In this document: positions 8,977 through 17,097 of the stretch, in pieces
How the letters are laid out: each line of letters opens with the position of its first letter
How positions within the stretch are numbered: the first letter of the stretch is position 1
NCBI GenBank assembly: GCA_001898935.1
Contig: MKVT01000025.1
Coordinates: 1-64,000 of the forward strand
Source of the DNA: Paludibacter sp. 47-17
GTDB lineage: Bacteria > Bacteroidota > Bacteroidia > Bacteroidales > Paludibacteraceae
Reading direction: 5' to 3'
Length of the DNA stretch: 64,000 nt
Position numbers and translations under genes: made by a program
Notes under the pieces: model-generated
The model's database searches: none
What the model saw: only the letters and a program-made list of their open reading frames with translations
Told to the model about the DNA's origin: nothing

Positions 8977-9078
8977 CGCAAAAACATGTTTTACAACCTA
9001 TTTTTGAGTGTTTTTGCACAAAATGTCCCCATTTGTGGTTTAAAAAAGCACAAAAATCATCATTTCTAAAAAAAACAG

Positions 9079-9086
9079 TATCTTTG
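9079..9086 (+). promoter_or_regulatory. -7 box of the glutaminyl cyclase-proBA operon
   Basis: TATCTTTG matches the -7 consensus exactly and lies 22 bases before the ATG at 9109, giving a leader of about 15 bases. I see no clear -33 TTG at the usual distance. Confidence 0.6.
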
Positions 9087-9108
9087 CTGAGCAAAAATTC
9101 AACCGGTG

Positions 9109-10083
9109 ATGAAGATTTTTTACCTCCTTCTTTTAGCTGTTTTTATGTCTTCCTGTCAGCAAAAACCAGCACAAACAGCAAGTCCTGTCCCGTCGGCGGT
9201 GGTTATTCCCGACTTTTCGGCCGATTCTGCTTACACATTTATAGCCGACCAGGTGGCTTTTGGTCCCCGCATTCCCGATACCGATGCTCACCGGCGCTGT
9301 GCTGTCTACCTGGTGAACCGCCTGCAAGCAGCCGGCGCAACGGTACATGAACAACCGTTTCAGGCGCGGGCATTCAACGGCAAAGTGTTAAACGGTGTAA
9401 ATATAATAGGGAGTTTCAATACTGCTGCCAGCAAGCGTATACTGCTTTTTGCCCATTGGGATACGCGTCCGTGGTCCGATCACGATCCCGATCCGGCCAA
9501 TTACAATACCCCCGTGACCGGCGCCAACGACGGCGCCAGCGGCGTAGGAGTGTTGCTCGAAGTAGCCCGCCAGCTCGGATTGAAATCGCCTCAGGTTGGA
9601 GTGGATATCGTATTTTTCGATGCCGAGGATTACGGAGCGCCGGAGTCGTGGCAGGGCAACCAGCAGCATACCTGGTGTCTGGGGTCGCAGCATTGGTCGC
9701 GCAATCCGCACCAGCCCGGCTACAAAGCATCGTTTGGAATATTGCTCGATATGGTAGGTGCGCCCGGCGCTAGCTTTTACCGGGAGCAGATTTCCGAACA
9801 TTTTGCGATGGATATAGTTAATAAAGTATGGTCGGCTGCTCATCGGCTGGGGCATCAGCGTTATTTTATCAACGCACCCGGCGGCTCGATTACCGACGAT
9901 CATTTATACGTCAACCAACTGGCAGGTATCCCGTCGGTCAATATTATCCAGTACGATCCGAACAGCGAGAAAGGATTTGGGGAGTACTGGCATACCATCA
10001 ACGATACGATGGAGAATATCGACCGCAACACGCTTCATGCTGTAGGCACCACCGTATTGTCGGTTATTTACAACGAAAGCTAA
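9109..10083 (+). CDS. glutaminyl-peptide cyclotransferase, M28 fold, lipoprotein
   Basis: This 324-residue protein has a lipoprotein signal peptide (FMSSC, Cys at about residue 16) and an M28-type zinc fold. It carries HWDTRPW, GANDGASGVG, FFDAEDYG and a late DDHLYVN histidine motif. The order matches the type II glutaminyl cyclase known from Porphyromonas gingivalis, which turns N-terminal Gln of exported proteins into pyroglutamate. A plain aminopeptidase of the M28 family is the alternative. The start is the ATG at 9109; a GTG directly precedes it. It lies 4 bases upstream of proB. Confidence 0.82.
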   Translation: MKIFYLLLLAVFMSSCQQKPAQTASPVPSAVVIPDFSADSAYTFIADQVAFGPRIPDTDAHRRCAVYLVNRLQAAGATVHEQPFQARAFNGKVLNGVNIIGSFNTAASKRILLFAHWDTRPWSDHDPDPANYNTPVTGANDGASGVGVLLEVARQLGLKSPQVGVDIVFFDAEDYGAPESWQGNQQHTWCLGSQHWSRNPHQPGYKASFGILLDMVGAPGASFYREQISEHFAMDIVNKVWSAAHRLGHQRYFINAPGGSITDDHLYVNQLAGIPSVNIIQYDPNSEKGFGEYWHTINDTMENIDRNTLHAVGTTVLSVIYNES

Positions 10084-10087
10084 GAAG

Positions 10088-11170
10088 ATGTCCTATAAAT
10101 ACAAACGCATTGCTGTGAAAATCGGGAGTAATGTGCTCACGCGCCCCGATGGAAAACTCGATATTACCCGTATGTCGGCCCTGGTCGATCAAATTGCATT
10201 GCTGCATCAGAAAGGAGTCGAAATCGTACTTATCTCGTCGGGTGCGGTGGCATCGGGACGAAGCCTATTGGGGATGCATAAAAAGATGGACGTGGTGGAT
10301 CAGCGCCAGTTGTTTTCGGCGGTGGGTCAGGCCAAGCTTATTAATCATTACTGGGATTTGTTTCGCGAGCATGGAATTACCGTCGGACAGGTGCTCACTA
10401 CCAAGGAAAATTTCGGTAGTCGCCGCCACTACCTCAATCAGCGCAATTGTATGCAGGTGATGATGGAGAACCGGGTGATACCGATTGTAAACGAAAACGA
10501 CACGGTGTCGGTGACCGAGCTCATGTTTACCGACAACGACGAATTGTCGGGCCTCATTGCTTCGATGATGGATATGCAGGCGCTCATCATTCTGAGCAAT
10601 GTGGATGGCATTTACAACGGCCCGCCCTCCGATCCCTCCTCTGCAGTAATTACCGAAATCCGGCAGGGGGAAAATGTGTCGGATTTTATTCAAAGCACGA
10701 AATCGTCGTTCGGCCGGGGAGGGATGGCGACTAAAACCACCATTGCCCGTAAGATAGCCGATGAGGGAATCGACGTGTATATTGCCAACGGAAGGAGGGA
10801 CAATATTCTTCCGGGGTTGCTCGATAAAAAATCGGACATTGTTTGTACGCGTTTCAGGGCAGCCGGCGAATCGGTTTCGTCGGTAAAAAAGTGGATAGCT
10901 CACAGTTCGGGTTTTGCAAAAGGGGAAGTGACGATCAATGCCAATGCAGCCCGGGTGCTTACCGGTGAGCAGGCGGTAAGTTTGCTGATGGTAGGGGTTA
11001 CCGCCATCGAAGGAGAATTTGAAAAAGACGATATAATCAAGATAAAAGCAGAGGACGGGACTTTTCTGGGCGTAGGCAAGGTGCAGTACGACAGTGCGAA
11101 AGCCCGCGAGGCGATGGGGAAGAAAAATGTTAAACCTCTCGTACACTGCGATTATCTCTATCTCGAATAA
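10088..11170 (+). CDS. proB: glutamate 5-kinase
   Basis: The 360-residue enzyme phosphorylates glutamate to gamma-glutamyl phosphate, the first step of proline synthesis. The amino acid kinase domain spans about residues 5-255, with [24 protein letters not shown] and [10 protein letters not shown]-terminal PUA domain follows at about residues 275-355, so this is the full-length form. It is followed one base later by proA. The reaction is feedback-inhibited by proline in characterised homologues. Confidence 0.96.
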   Translation: MSYKYKRIAVKIGSNVLTRPDGKLDITRMSALVDQIALLHQKGVEIVLISSGAVASGRSLLGMHKKMDVVDQRQLFSAVGQAKLINHYWDLFREHGITVGQVLTTKENFGSRRHYLNQRNCMQVMMENRVIPIVNENDTVSVTELMFTDNDELSGLIASMMDMQALIILSNVDGIYNGPPSDPSSAVITEIRQGENVSDFIQSTKSSFGRGGMATKTTIARKIADEGIDVYIANGRRDNILPGLLDKKSDIVCTRFRAAGESVSSVKKWIAHSSGFAKGEVTINANAARVLTGEQAVSLLMVGVTAIEGEFEKDDIIKIKAEDGTFLGVGKVQYDSAKAREAMGKKNVKPLVHCDYLYLE

Positions 11171-11171
11171 T

Positions 11172-12410
11172 ATGAATTGGAAAGAAAAAGCAGTGGTGGC
11201 ATCGCGTATGCTCAACCTGGCAGATGCCGGAACCATCAATAAGTTGCTCGAGGATGTGGCCGATGCGGCAGTGGCGTCGGGCCGCCGGATTTTAGAAGCC
11301 AATGCCCTGGATCTGGCGGCAATGGACCGTTCGAATCCGATGTACGACCGTTTGCTGCTTACCGAGGAACGGATTGCCGGAATTGCAGCCGATATGCGTA
11401 ATGTAGCCTTATTGCCTTCGCCGCTTGGAAAAGTTCAGCAGGAGCTGGAACGTCCCAACGGGATGACGATTACCCGGGTGAGTGTTCCGTTCGGGGTGAT
11501 TGGTATTATTTACGAGGCACGTCCCAATGTGAGTTTCGATGTGTTTTCGTTGTGTCTGAAATCGGGTAATGCCTGCGTATTGAAAGGCGGTACCGATGCC
11601 ATCCATTCCAATACGGCGATAGTGAAGTTAATAAAGGAAGTGCTGGAACGTAACGGGCTCAATCCCGATTGTGTGACGCTGTTGCCGGCAGGCCGCGAAG
11701 CCACCGCCGAGTTGCTCAATGCCGTGGGCTTTGTGGATATGATCATTCCCCGTGGAGGCAAGGGGTTGATCGACTTTGTGCGTAGCAATGCACGTATTCC
11801 GGTGATCGAAACCGGTGCCGGTATCTGCCACACTTATTTTGATGCCGATGGCGATCTGGAAAAAGGAAAACAAATCGTTTTCAATGCCAAAACCCGGCGG
11901 GTAAGTGTGTGTAATTCGCTCGATTGCCTGGTGATCCATTCGGACCGACTGGCCGATCTGGCTGCATTGTGCCTGCCGCTGGCGGCGCGCGATGTGATTA
12001 TTTATGCCGACGAGCCGTCGTACACCTATCTCGAGGGGCATTATCCGTCCCGGCTGCTGCAGCATGCGGTAGAGGAGAGTTTCGGTACCGAATTCCTGGA
12101 TTATAAACTGGCAGTAAAGACGGTTGCTTCGAAGGAAGAGGCGGTGGAGCATATTTCGGTCAACAGCTCGAAGCACAGCGAATGTATTATCAGCGAGAAC
12201 GACGAGGCGATCCGGTATTTCGATACGATGGTGGATGCTGCGTGTGTATATACCAATGTTTCGACGGCGTTTACCGATGGTGCGCAGTTTGGGCTGGGAG
12301 CCGAAATCGGAATCAGTACGCAGAAGTTGCACGCCCGCGGTCCGATGGCGTTGGATGAGCTGTGTTCGTACAAATGGATCATTAAAGGAAGCGGGCAAAT
12401 CCGAGGCTGA
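11172..12410 (+). CDS. proA: gamma-glutamyl phosphate reductase
   Basis: The 412-residue NADPH-dependent reductase of the aldehyde dehydrogenase superfamily converts gamma-glutamyl phosphate to glutamate semialdehyde. The catalytic Cys lies in [11 protein letters not shown], and the C-terminal [10 protein letters not shown] motif is present. The ATG at 11172 directly follows the proB stop codon; a longer frame overlaps proB and is not needed. ProA and ProB are expected to work as a pair that channels the unstable phosphate. Confidence 0.96.
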   Translation: MNWKEKAVVASRMLNLADAGTINKLLEDVADAAVASGRRILEANALDLAAMDRSNPMYDRLLLTEERIAGIAADMRNVALLPSPLGKVQQELERPNGMTITRVSVPFGVIGIIYEARPNVSFDVFSLCLKSGNACVLKGGTDAIHSNTAIVKLIKEVLERNGLNPDCVTLLPAGREATAELLNAVGFVDMIIPRGGKGLIDFVRSNARIPVIETGAGICHTYFDADGDLEKGKQIVFNAKTRRVSVCNSLDCLVIHSDRLADLAALCLPLAARDVIIYADEPSYTYLEGHYPSRLLQHAVEESFGTEFLDYKLAVKTVASKEEAVEHISVNSSKHSECIISENDEAIRYFDTMVDAACVYTNVSTAFTDGAQFGLGAEIGISTQKLHARGPMALDELCSYKWIIKGSGQIRG

Positions 12411-12449
12411 GAAATGGAAGTATTACATTTAAATTATTTTTTACATTTC

Positions 12450-12481
12450 TTTGTTTTATTGAAATTTTTTCTTTTTCTTTG
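12450..12481 (+). promoter_or_regulatory. promoter of the RRM gene, with long leader
   Basis: TTTG (12450-12453) and TTTCTTTG (12474-12481) are 20 bp apart; the -7 box has one mismatch. Transcription from here gives a leader of about 130 bases that is very A/T-rich near the start codon and contains a weak GGTTcACA/TGTAACC hairpin (about 12511-12556). Confidence 0.5.
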
Positions 12482-12618
12482 CGTCGAAGAATGCGTTAAA
12501 TAATTCGCCTGGTTCACACCACGTATTTCCCTTTCACGGCTGATATGTTGTAACCTACACGTTTTTTTATTCCGTTCTTAATGGTTAATTCATTCATTTT
12601 TTTTATTTTTATTTTTTT

Positions 12619-12861
12619 ATGAACATTTATGTAGGTAACTTAAGTTACAGAGTCCGTGAAAACGACCTGCAAGGGGTCATGGCCGAATATGGTCAGGTAC
12701 AATCTTGTAAAATCATCAAAGACCGTGAAACCAACAAATCGAAAGGCTTTGCTTTTGTCGAAATGGATGATGCCGGTGCTCAGAAAGCCATTGAAGAGCT
12801 GAACGGTGCCGAACTGGATGGTCGCACCATGGTCGTAAAAGAAGCCCGCCCCAAAGCGTAA
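12619..12861 (+). CDS. RRM-domain RNA-binding protein
   Basis: This 80-residue protein is a single RNA recognition motif with both RNP signatures: RNP2 IYVGNL at the N-terminus and RNP1 KGFAFVEM near residue 45. Small RRM proteins of this type are common in Bacteroidetes, where they are thought to act as RNA-binding regulators or chaperones. The long leader suggests post-transcriptional control, as in many cold-shock-type genes, though this is not shown here. A terminator follows. Confidence 0.93.
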   Translation: MNIYVGNLSYRVRENDLQGVMAEYGQVQSCKIIKDRETNKSKGFAFVEMDDAGAQKAIEELNGAELDGRTMVVKEARPKA

Positions 12862-12887
12862 CACTTTTGCAGATTCGGAACTTGAAG

Positions 12888-12926
12888 AACTTCTGTTGAC
12901 CTGGGAGGCTGGCAGAAGTTTTTTTG
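12888..12926 (+). terminator. terminator after the RRM gene
   Basis: AACTTCTG (12888-12895) pairs with CAGAAGTT (12913-12920) and is followed by a run of T. Confidence 0.8.
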
Positions 12927-12960
12927 TTGGGAGTAAACTTACAAAACACATCAATAGGAA

Positions 12961-13845
12961 ATGAAAGCGCATGAATCCGATTCGGGGCCTGTTTTCAGGC
13001 TGTTTCAGCTGGCAGGGCTCACACTGGTGTCGTTGCTGTTGTTTTCGCTGCTTACGGTATTGGTAGCGGGCGGCGACCTGGAAAGTATTCGCTCGTTGAA
13101 GTTGGCGCAGCTACTTCAGTCGATAGGGATTTTCTTTGTACCGCCATTGGTGCTGGCCTCGGTATGGAGCCACCGGCCTGCAGCCTGGTTGAAGCTTACG
13201 CAGGTTCCTTCCGCAAAAAAAGGGCTGCTGGTATTGCTTACCATGTGGTCGGCCATCCCGGCTATTAATCTGATCGGCGAATGGAACGACAGTATTGTTC
13301 TTCCCGGGTCGCTGGCAACGCTCGAAGCTGCAATGCGGGCCATGGAACAAAGGGCCGAAGAGATGACCGAGCGCCTGATGGTAATGGAGGATTGGGTAGC
13401 TCTGTTGTCGACCCTGGGATTAGTGGCCGTAATTCCTGCGTTGGGCGAAGAATTATTTTTCAGGGCCACCGTTCAGCAATTGTTACATTCGAAGGTGGGC
13501 AAACACCTGGCCGTATGGCTCGCAGCCGTTATTTTCAGCTTTATTCATTTTCAGTTTTATGGATTTGTTCCCCGCATGCTTCTGGGGGCCATTATGGGTT
13601 ACCTGATGGTTTGGAGCGGTTCGTTGTGGTACCCGGTGATAGCTCATTTTGTCAATAATGCCACGGTTGTGAGCTTTTACTTTATGCATCAGCAGGGATG
13701 GGTGGATCTCGACCTGGAGCGCTTTGGAAGCGACACGACAGCCCTGGCCGGCTATATCAGTATAGTGGTGTGCACGGTGATGATGCTGGTGGTGAAAAAG
13801 CAATTCGATACCCCAACTCCCGGCGGCGAGGGCGAAGTACGGTAG
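12961..13845 (+). CDS. CPBP family intramembrane metalloprotease
   Basis: The 294-residue protein has several hydrophobic segments and the three motifs of the CPBP (Abi, Rce1-like) family: EELFFR with the catalytic Glu pair, FSFIH and a final HFVNNA. Such proteins are membrane-embedded proteases or related proteins involved in prenyl-protein-like processing, bacteriocin immunity or envelope functions. The substrate is unknown. The gene ends 3 bases from the convergent small membrane protein gene, leaving no room for a terminator. Confidence 0.88.
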   Translation: MKAHESDSGPVFRLFQLAGLTLVSLLLFSLLTVLVAGGDLESIRSLKLAQLLQSIGIFFVPPLVLASVWSHRPAAWLKLTQVPSAKKGLLVLLTMWSAIPAINLIGEWNDSIVLPGSLATLEAAMRAMEQRAEEMTERLMVMEDWVALLSTLGLVAVIPALGEELFFRATVQQLLHSKVGKHLAVWLAAVIFSFIHFQFYGFVPRMLLGAIMGYLMVWSGSLWYPVIAHFVNNATVVSFYFMHQQGWVDLDLERFGSDTTALAGYISIVVCTVMMLVVKKQFDTPTPGGEGEVR

Positions 13846-13848
13846 CAC

Positions 13849-14238
13849 TCAGGCCCGCCGTTCGCGCACAATCATCAAGGCTTCTTCTTTTATTTCGGAA
13901 GGCAGCTCGATACCTCTTAGTTGAAGACTGCGCAGCCAGCCTGCCACATCGCTTTCGCGGAGGGTGTAGAACACATCGGCTACTTGTTTTTCCTGGTCGG
14001 CCGTGAAGGTCGACGGGTCTTTTCCGCGTAGTTTATCCAGCTCTTCATCGTCGTAATACACCACCACGGCATCGGCATTCAGCAGGGAATCTTTATCGCA
14101 AGTATCATGAGCGCCACAGCATTCTTCATCCATTTCGAAGTTGACTTCAACCTCGGTGGTTTCCTTTTTTCGTTTCATCCAGGTGAGAACCATAATCAAA
14201 GAAGTTCCCAGCACGAACAATAAAACCAGTACCCACAT
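13849..14238 (-). CDS. small membrane-anchored protein of unknown function
   Basis: I do not recognise this 129-residue protein. It has one N-terminal membrane segment (about residues 2-20) followed by basic residues, so the rest should be cytoplasmic. A short cysteine-containing patch (ECCGAHDTC, about residues 39-47) looks like a possible metal or redox site. A charged alpha-helical tail follows. It has its own -7 box at 14270-14277 that almost abuts the promoter of the divergent porW/sprE-like gene. Confidence 0.7.
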   Translation of the reverse strand: MWVLVLLFVLGTSLIMVLTWMKRKKETTEVEVNFEMDEECCGAHDTCDKDSLLNADAVVVYYDDEELDKLRGKDPSTFTADQEKQVADVFYTLRESDVAGWLRSLQLRGIELPSEIKEEALMIVRERRA

Positions 14239-14269
14239 AGTTTTACATTAATAGTTTAAAAAATCGACG

Positions 14270-14277
14270 CAAAATTA
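14270..14277 (-). promoter_or_regulatory. -7 box of the small membrane protein gene
   Basis: On the minus strand TAATTTTG matches TAnnTTTG and lies 32 bases upstream of the start codon at 14238. I see no clear -33 box. Confidence 0.5.
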
Positions 14278-14299
14278 CGCAATACTATCCGATTTTGTT

Positions 14300-14307
14300 T
14301 AACTTTG
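14300..14307 (+). promoter_or_regulatory. -7 box of the porW/sprE-like operon
   Basis: TAACTTTG matches the -7 consensus and lies 18 bases upstream of the GTG at 14326, giving a very short leader. It is only 22 bases from the opposing -7 box at 14270-14277. Confidence 0.55.
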
Positions 14308-14325
14308 TGAGTTAAAAATTAAAAA

Positions 14326-17091
14326 GTGACCCAAGAACGCTTCCATCACAGGCAGTACATTCTGCTCCTACTTTTGCCGGTATTTCTGGTTACTTCTTGT
14401 TCGACCAGTAAGAATACCTGGCGCGAACGTGCCGTTCAGTCGCTTAATACCCGTTTTAACGTTTACTTTAATGGGAAAAAGAGCTACGACGAAGGTTTAC
14501 AGGCTATTCTGCAAGCTTCTAAAGACGATTACAGCACCGTAATTTCCATGTATCCCATCAGCATTCATGCGAATGCTACGGCCGGGAGTTCGCAAATGAC
14601 CCGCGCCATCGAAAAAGCCCGTAAAGCGATCAAAACCCGTTCGATAAAGGAAAAACCCAGGGCGAATCCGAAAAAACGATCCGATCCGAAATACCGGGCT
14701 TTTCTGCAGCAGGAGGAGTTCAATCCGTTTATGAAAGAAGTGTGGTTGCTACTGGCGAAAGCCGAATTTCATAAGGCCGATTTCCTGGGTTCGGTAGGGA
14801 CTTTTAATTATATTATCCGCCACTTTCCCAACGATATCGACCTGGAGATGACCTGCAGGCTGTGGGTAGTGAGAGCCTACGCCGAAATGGGTTGGATTTA
14901 CGAAGCCGAAGAAATGTTGCGCAAGCTGAATCCTAACGATTTGCGCAACGAAAATTCGGGTTTGTTTGCTGCGGTGCAGGCCGACCTGATGTTGAAGCAG
15001 CATCTTTACAAGGAGGCGATGCCTTTTCTGGAACTGGCAATGAAGTACGAGCGGGATAAGAAAATGCTGATGCGGTTTACCTTTCTGATGGCTCAGCTGC
15101 ATGAAAAAAGCGGTAACAAGCAGGCTTCGTTCGACGCCTATACCCGGGTACTCGATGCCAATCCTCCTTACGAAATGGATTTGAATGCCCGCATCAGCCG
15201 GGCTGCCTTGTTTTTGCAACATACAAAGGAAGTGCGTCGCCAGCTTCAGAAGATGATCGATAATAACAATAATCAGGATTATCTCGACCAGTTGTATTAT
15301 ACCGTAGGTTTGTCGTACCTGCACGACAGGGATACAGCCAACGCGATTGTAAGTTTCGGCCAGGCTGCCGAAAAGAGTACGCGCAACGGGCTTGAAAAGG
15401 CCACGGCATTGATTCGTATGGCCGATGTATTGTATGTACAGCAACGCTATGTGAAAGCGCAGCCCGCTTACGACGAGGCTTCGAAGCTGATTACTCCGGA
15501 GCATAACGAATTTGCAAGGGTTACGAAACGAGCGGAGCTTTTATCGGAGTTGGTGGTGGAGTACGAAATGGTCAGCCTCCAGGATAGCCTGCAGCGCCTT
15601 TCGGCTATGACGCCCGAGCAGCGCCTCGAAACCATTAAAGGATATATAGCCTGGCAACAACGCGAAGAAAAACTGGCTGCCGAACGCGAAGCCGAACGCC
15701 TGGAAAAAGAGGCGAACCGCGAACCGGGGCTCGATCCGATGGCCGGCATGACTCCGATCGGTGCGCCCGGTCAGGCCAATGCCTGGTATTTTTACAACAC
15801 TCAGGCGCTCCGTACCGGGCAGCAGGAGTTTCAGAAACGATGGGGAAAACGTAAGTTGGAGGATAACTGGCGCCGGATAAATAAATCGGCAGCTATGTTT
15901 GCCGAAACTGCGGATGCCGCCAACGGGGAGGCCGCTAGCTTGCCGCAGGATTCGCTCGCAGGAGCTGCGGGCACGCAGCCGGCGGCGACCGCCGACACGG
16001 GCTCTTCGGTTGAAACAAATCCGGAATTTTACCTTAAACAGATTCCCGTTACTCCGGCTCAGCTTGAGAAATCGAACGAAATATGGGCCGAAGCACTGTT
16101 CAAGCTGGGAACCATTTACAAGGATAAACTCGAAGATTATCCGCTGGCCATAGCTACGTTCGACGAATATGTGACTCGTTTTAGGAAAAAAGAACTGGCT
16201 TCCGATGCCTTGTTCAACAATTACCTGGTGTATCAGAAACTGCAACAACCGCTTCAGGCCGAAGGGGTTCGCAGCAGGTTGTTGAACGAATATCCGGGTA
16301 CGCGTTACGCTCAATTGATAGCCGACCCCGATTTCCTCCGTAAAAGGCAGCAAATGTTCGAACAGCAGGATTCGTTGTACGAACTCACCTACAAGGCTTT
16401 CAATGCTAATGAATTCAAGCAGGTGCAGGAGCTTACCGATACCGTTCGCCGTCGCTTCCCCTTGAGTACGCTGATGCCGAAGTTCCTTTTCCTGAAGGCC
16501 CTGAGTGTGGCAAAAACGGGCGATCGCGATCGGTTTGAGGCCGAGTTGAATGGCTTGCTCGACGAATTTCCACAAAGTGAAGTAAGTGCTATGAGTAAGG
16601 ATATGCTGGCGCTGCTTCGTCAGGGACGTGAATCGCAGCAAGGTAGTTCGCACGGATCGATACTGGCACGGCGTGCGGCCGAACTGGCCGCAGTGGCTTT
16701 GAACGATAGTGTGAAGCTCGATTTTTCGCCCGAGCGAAAGGGACCGCACCGGCTGATACTACTGTCGGAAACACCGGAGGAAGAGTTGTTTCCTTTGCAG
16801 TTTCAACTGGCAGTTTACAATTTCTCAAAATTCCTGATTAAGGACTTCGAGATTACCATTGCACCTGTCGAAGGCCGGTTGAATGGGGTTTCGGTGTACG
16901 ATTTTGAGGATTATGCCGAAGCCGAATGGTACTGGCAGTCGGTACGCGACGATGAGGCCGTGAAGAAGCAACTGGACCTGCTGAAGGTAGTGCCGGTGAT
17001 TTTTTCCGATTTTAATTACGGATTGCTCCGTTCGGGTAAAAAGCTGGACGATTATGAGCAGTTCCTATCAATACAAGAAAATAAACAGTAA
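14326..17091 (+). CDS. PorW/SprE-like T9SS TPR lipoprotein
   Basis: The 921-residue protein starts with a lipoprotein signal (LVTSC, Cys25) and then a region with NTRFNVYFNG, which resembles the opening of the SprE/PorW family. Multiple tetratricopeptide-like helical repeats follow in two blocks, before and after a low-complexity Ala/Gln linker (about residues 525-565). SprE/PorW is an outer-membrane-associated lipoprotein needed for assembly or stability of the type IX secretion machine. The neighbouring porX gene supports the call. The start is a GTG at 14326, chosen because no ATG precedes the signal peptide and the -7 box is at 14300. A generic TPR lipoprotein is the fallback. Confidence 0.78.
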   Translation: MTQERFHHRQYILLLLLPVFLVTSCSTSKNTWRERAVQSLNTRFNVYFNGKKSYDEGLQAILQASKDDYSTVISMYPISIHANATAGSSQMTRAIEKARKAIKTRSIKEKPRANPKKRSDPKYRAFLQQEEFNPFMKEVWLLLAKAEFHKADFLGSVGTFNYIIRHFPNDIDLEMTCRLWVVRAYAEMGWIYEAEEMLRKLNPNDLRNENSGLFAAVQADLMLKQHLYKEAMPFLELAMKYERDKKMLMRFTFLMAQLHEKSGNKQASFDAYTRVLDANPPYEMDLNARISRAALFLQHTKEVRRQLQKMIDNNNNQDYLDQLYYTVGLSYLHDRDTANAIVSFGQAAEKSTRNGLEKATALIRMADVLYVQQRYVKAQPAYDEASKLITPEHNEFARVTKRAELLSELVVEYEMVSLQDSLQRLSAMTPEQRLETIKGYIAWQQREEKLAAEREAERLEKEANREPGLDPMAGMTPIGAPGQANAWYFYNTQALRTGQQEFQKRWGKRKLEDNWRRINKSAAMFAETADAANGEAASLPQDSLAGAAGTQPAATADTGSSVETNPEFYLKQIPVTPAQLEKSNEIWAEALFKLGTIYKDKLEDYPLAIATFDEYVTRFRKKELASDALFNNYLVYQKLQQPLQAEGVRSRLLNEYPGTRYAQLIADPDFLRKRQQMFEQQDSLYELTYKAFNANEFKQVQELTDTVRRRFPLSTLMPKFLFLKALSVAKTGDRDRFEAELNGLLDEFPQSEVSAMSKDMLALLRQGRESQQGSSHGSILARRAAELAAVALNDSVKLDFSPERKGPHRLILLSETPEEELFPLQFQLAVYNFSKFLIKDFEITIAPVEGRLNGVSVYDFEDYAEAEWYWQSVRDDEAVKKQLDLLKVVPVIFSDFNYGLLRSGKKLDDYEQFLSIQENKQ

Positions 17092-17097
17092 CGCGAT

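Larger units (their letters stand above)
8614..9108. other. divergent intergenic region, etfB / glutaminyl cyclase
   Basis: These 495 bases separate two divergent operons. They hold the etfB promoter, the promoter of the glutaminyl cyclase operon and, between them, a perfect 16-bp hairpin that may end a small RNA. An open frame on the minus strand (8735-9094) has no recognisable protein features and covers the hairpin, so I do not call it a gene. Confidence 0.6.

Noticed and set aside
8735-9094. Minus-strand open frame of 119 codons in the etfB/glutaminyl cyclase gap
   Set aside because: Its content is unlike a folded protein and it spans the 16-bp hairpin and part of the promoter of the next operon.
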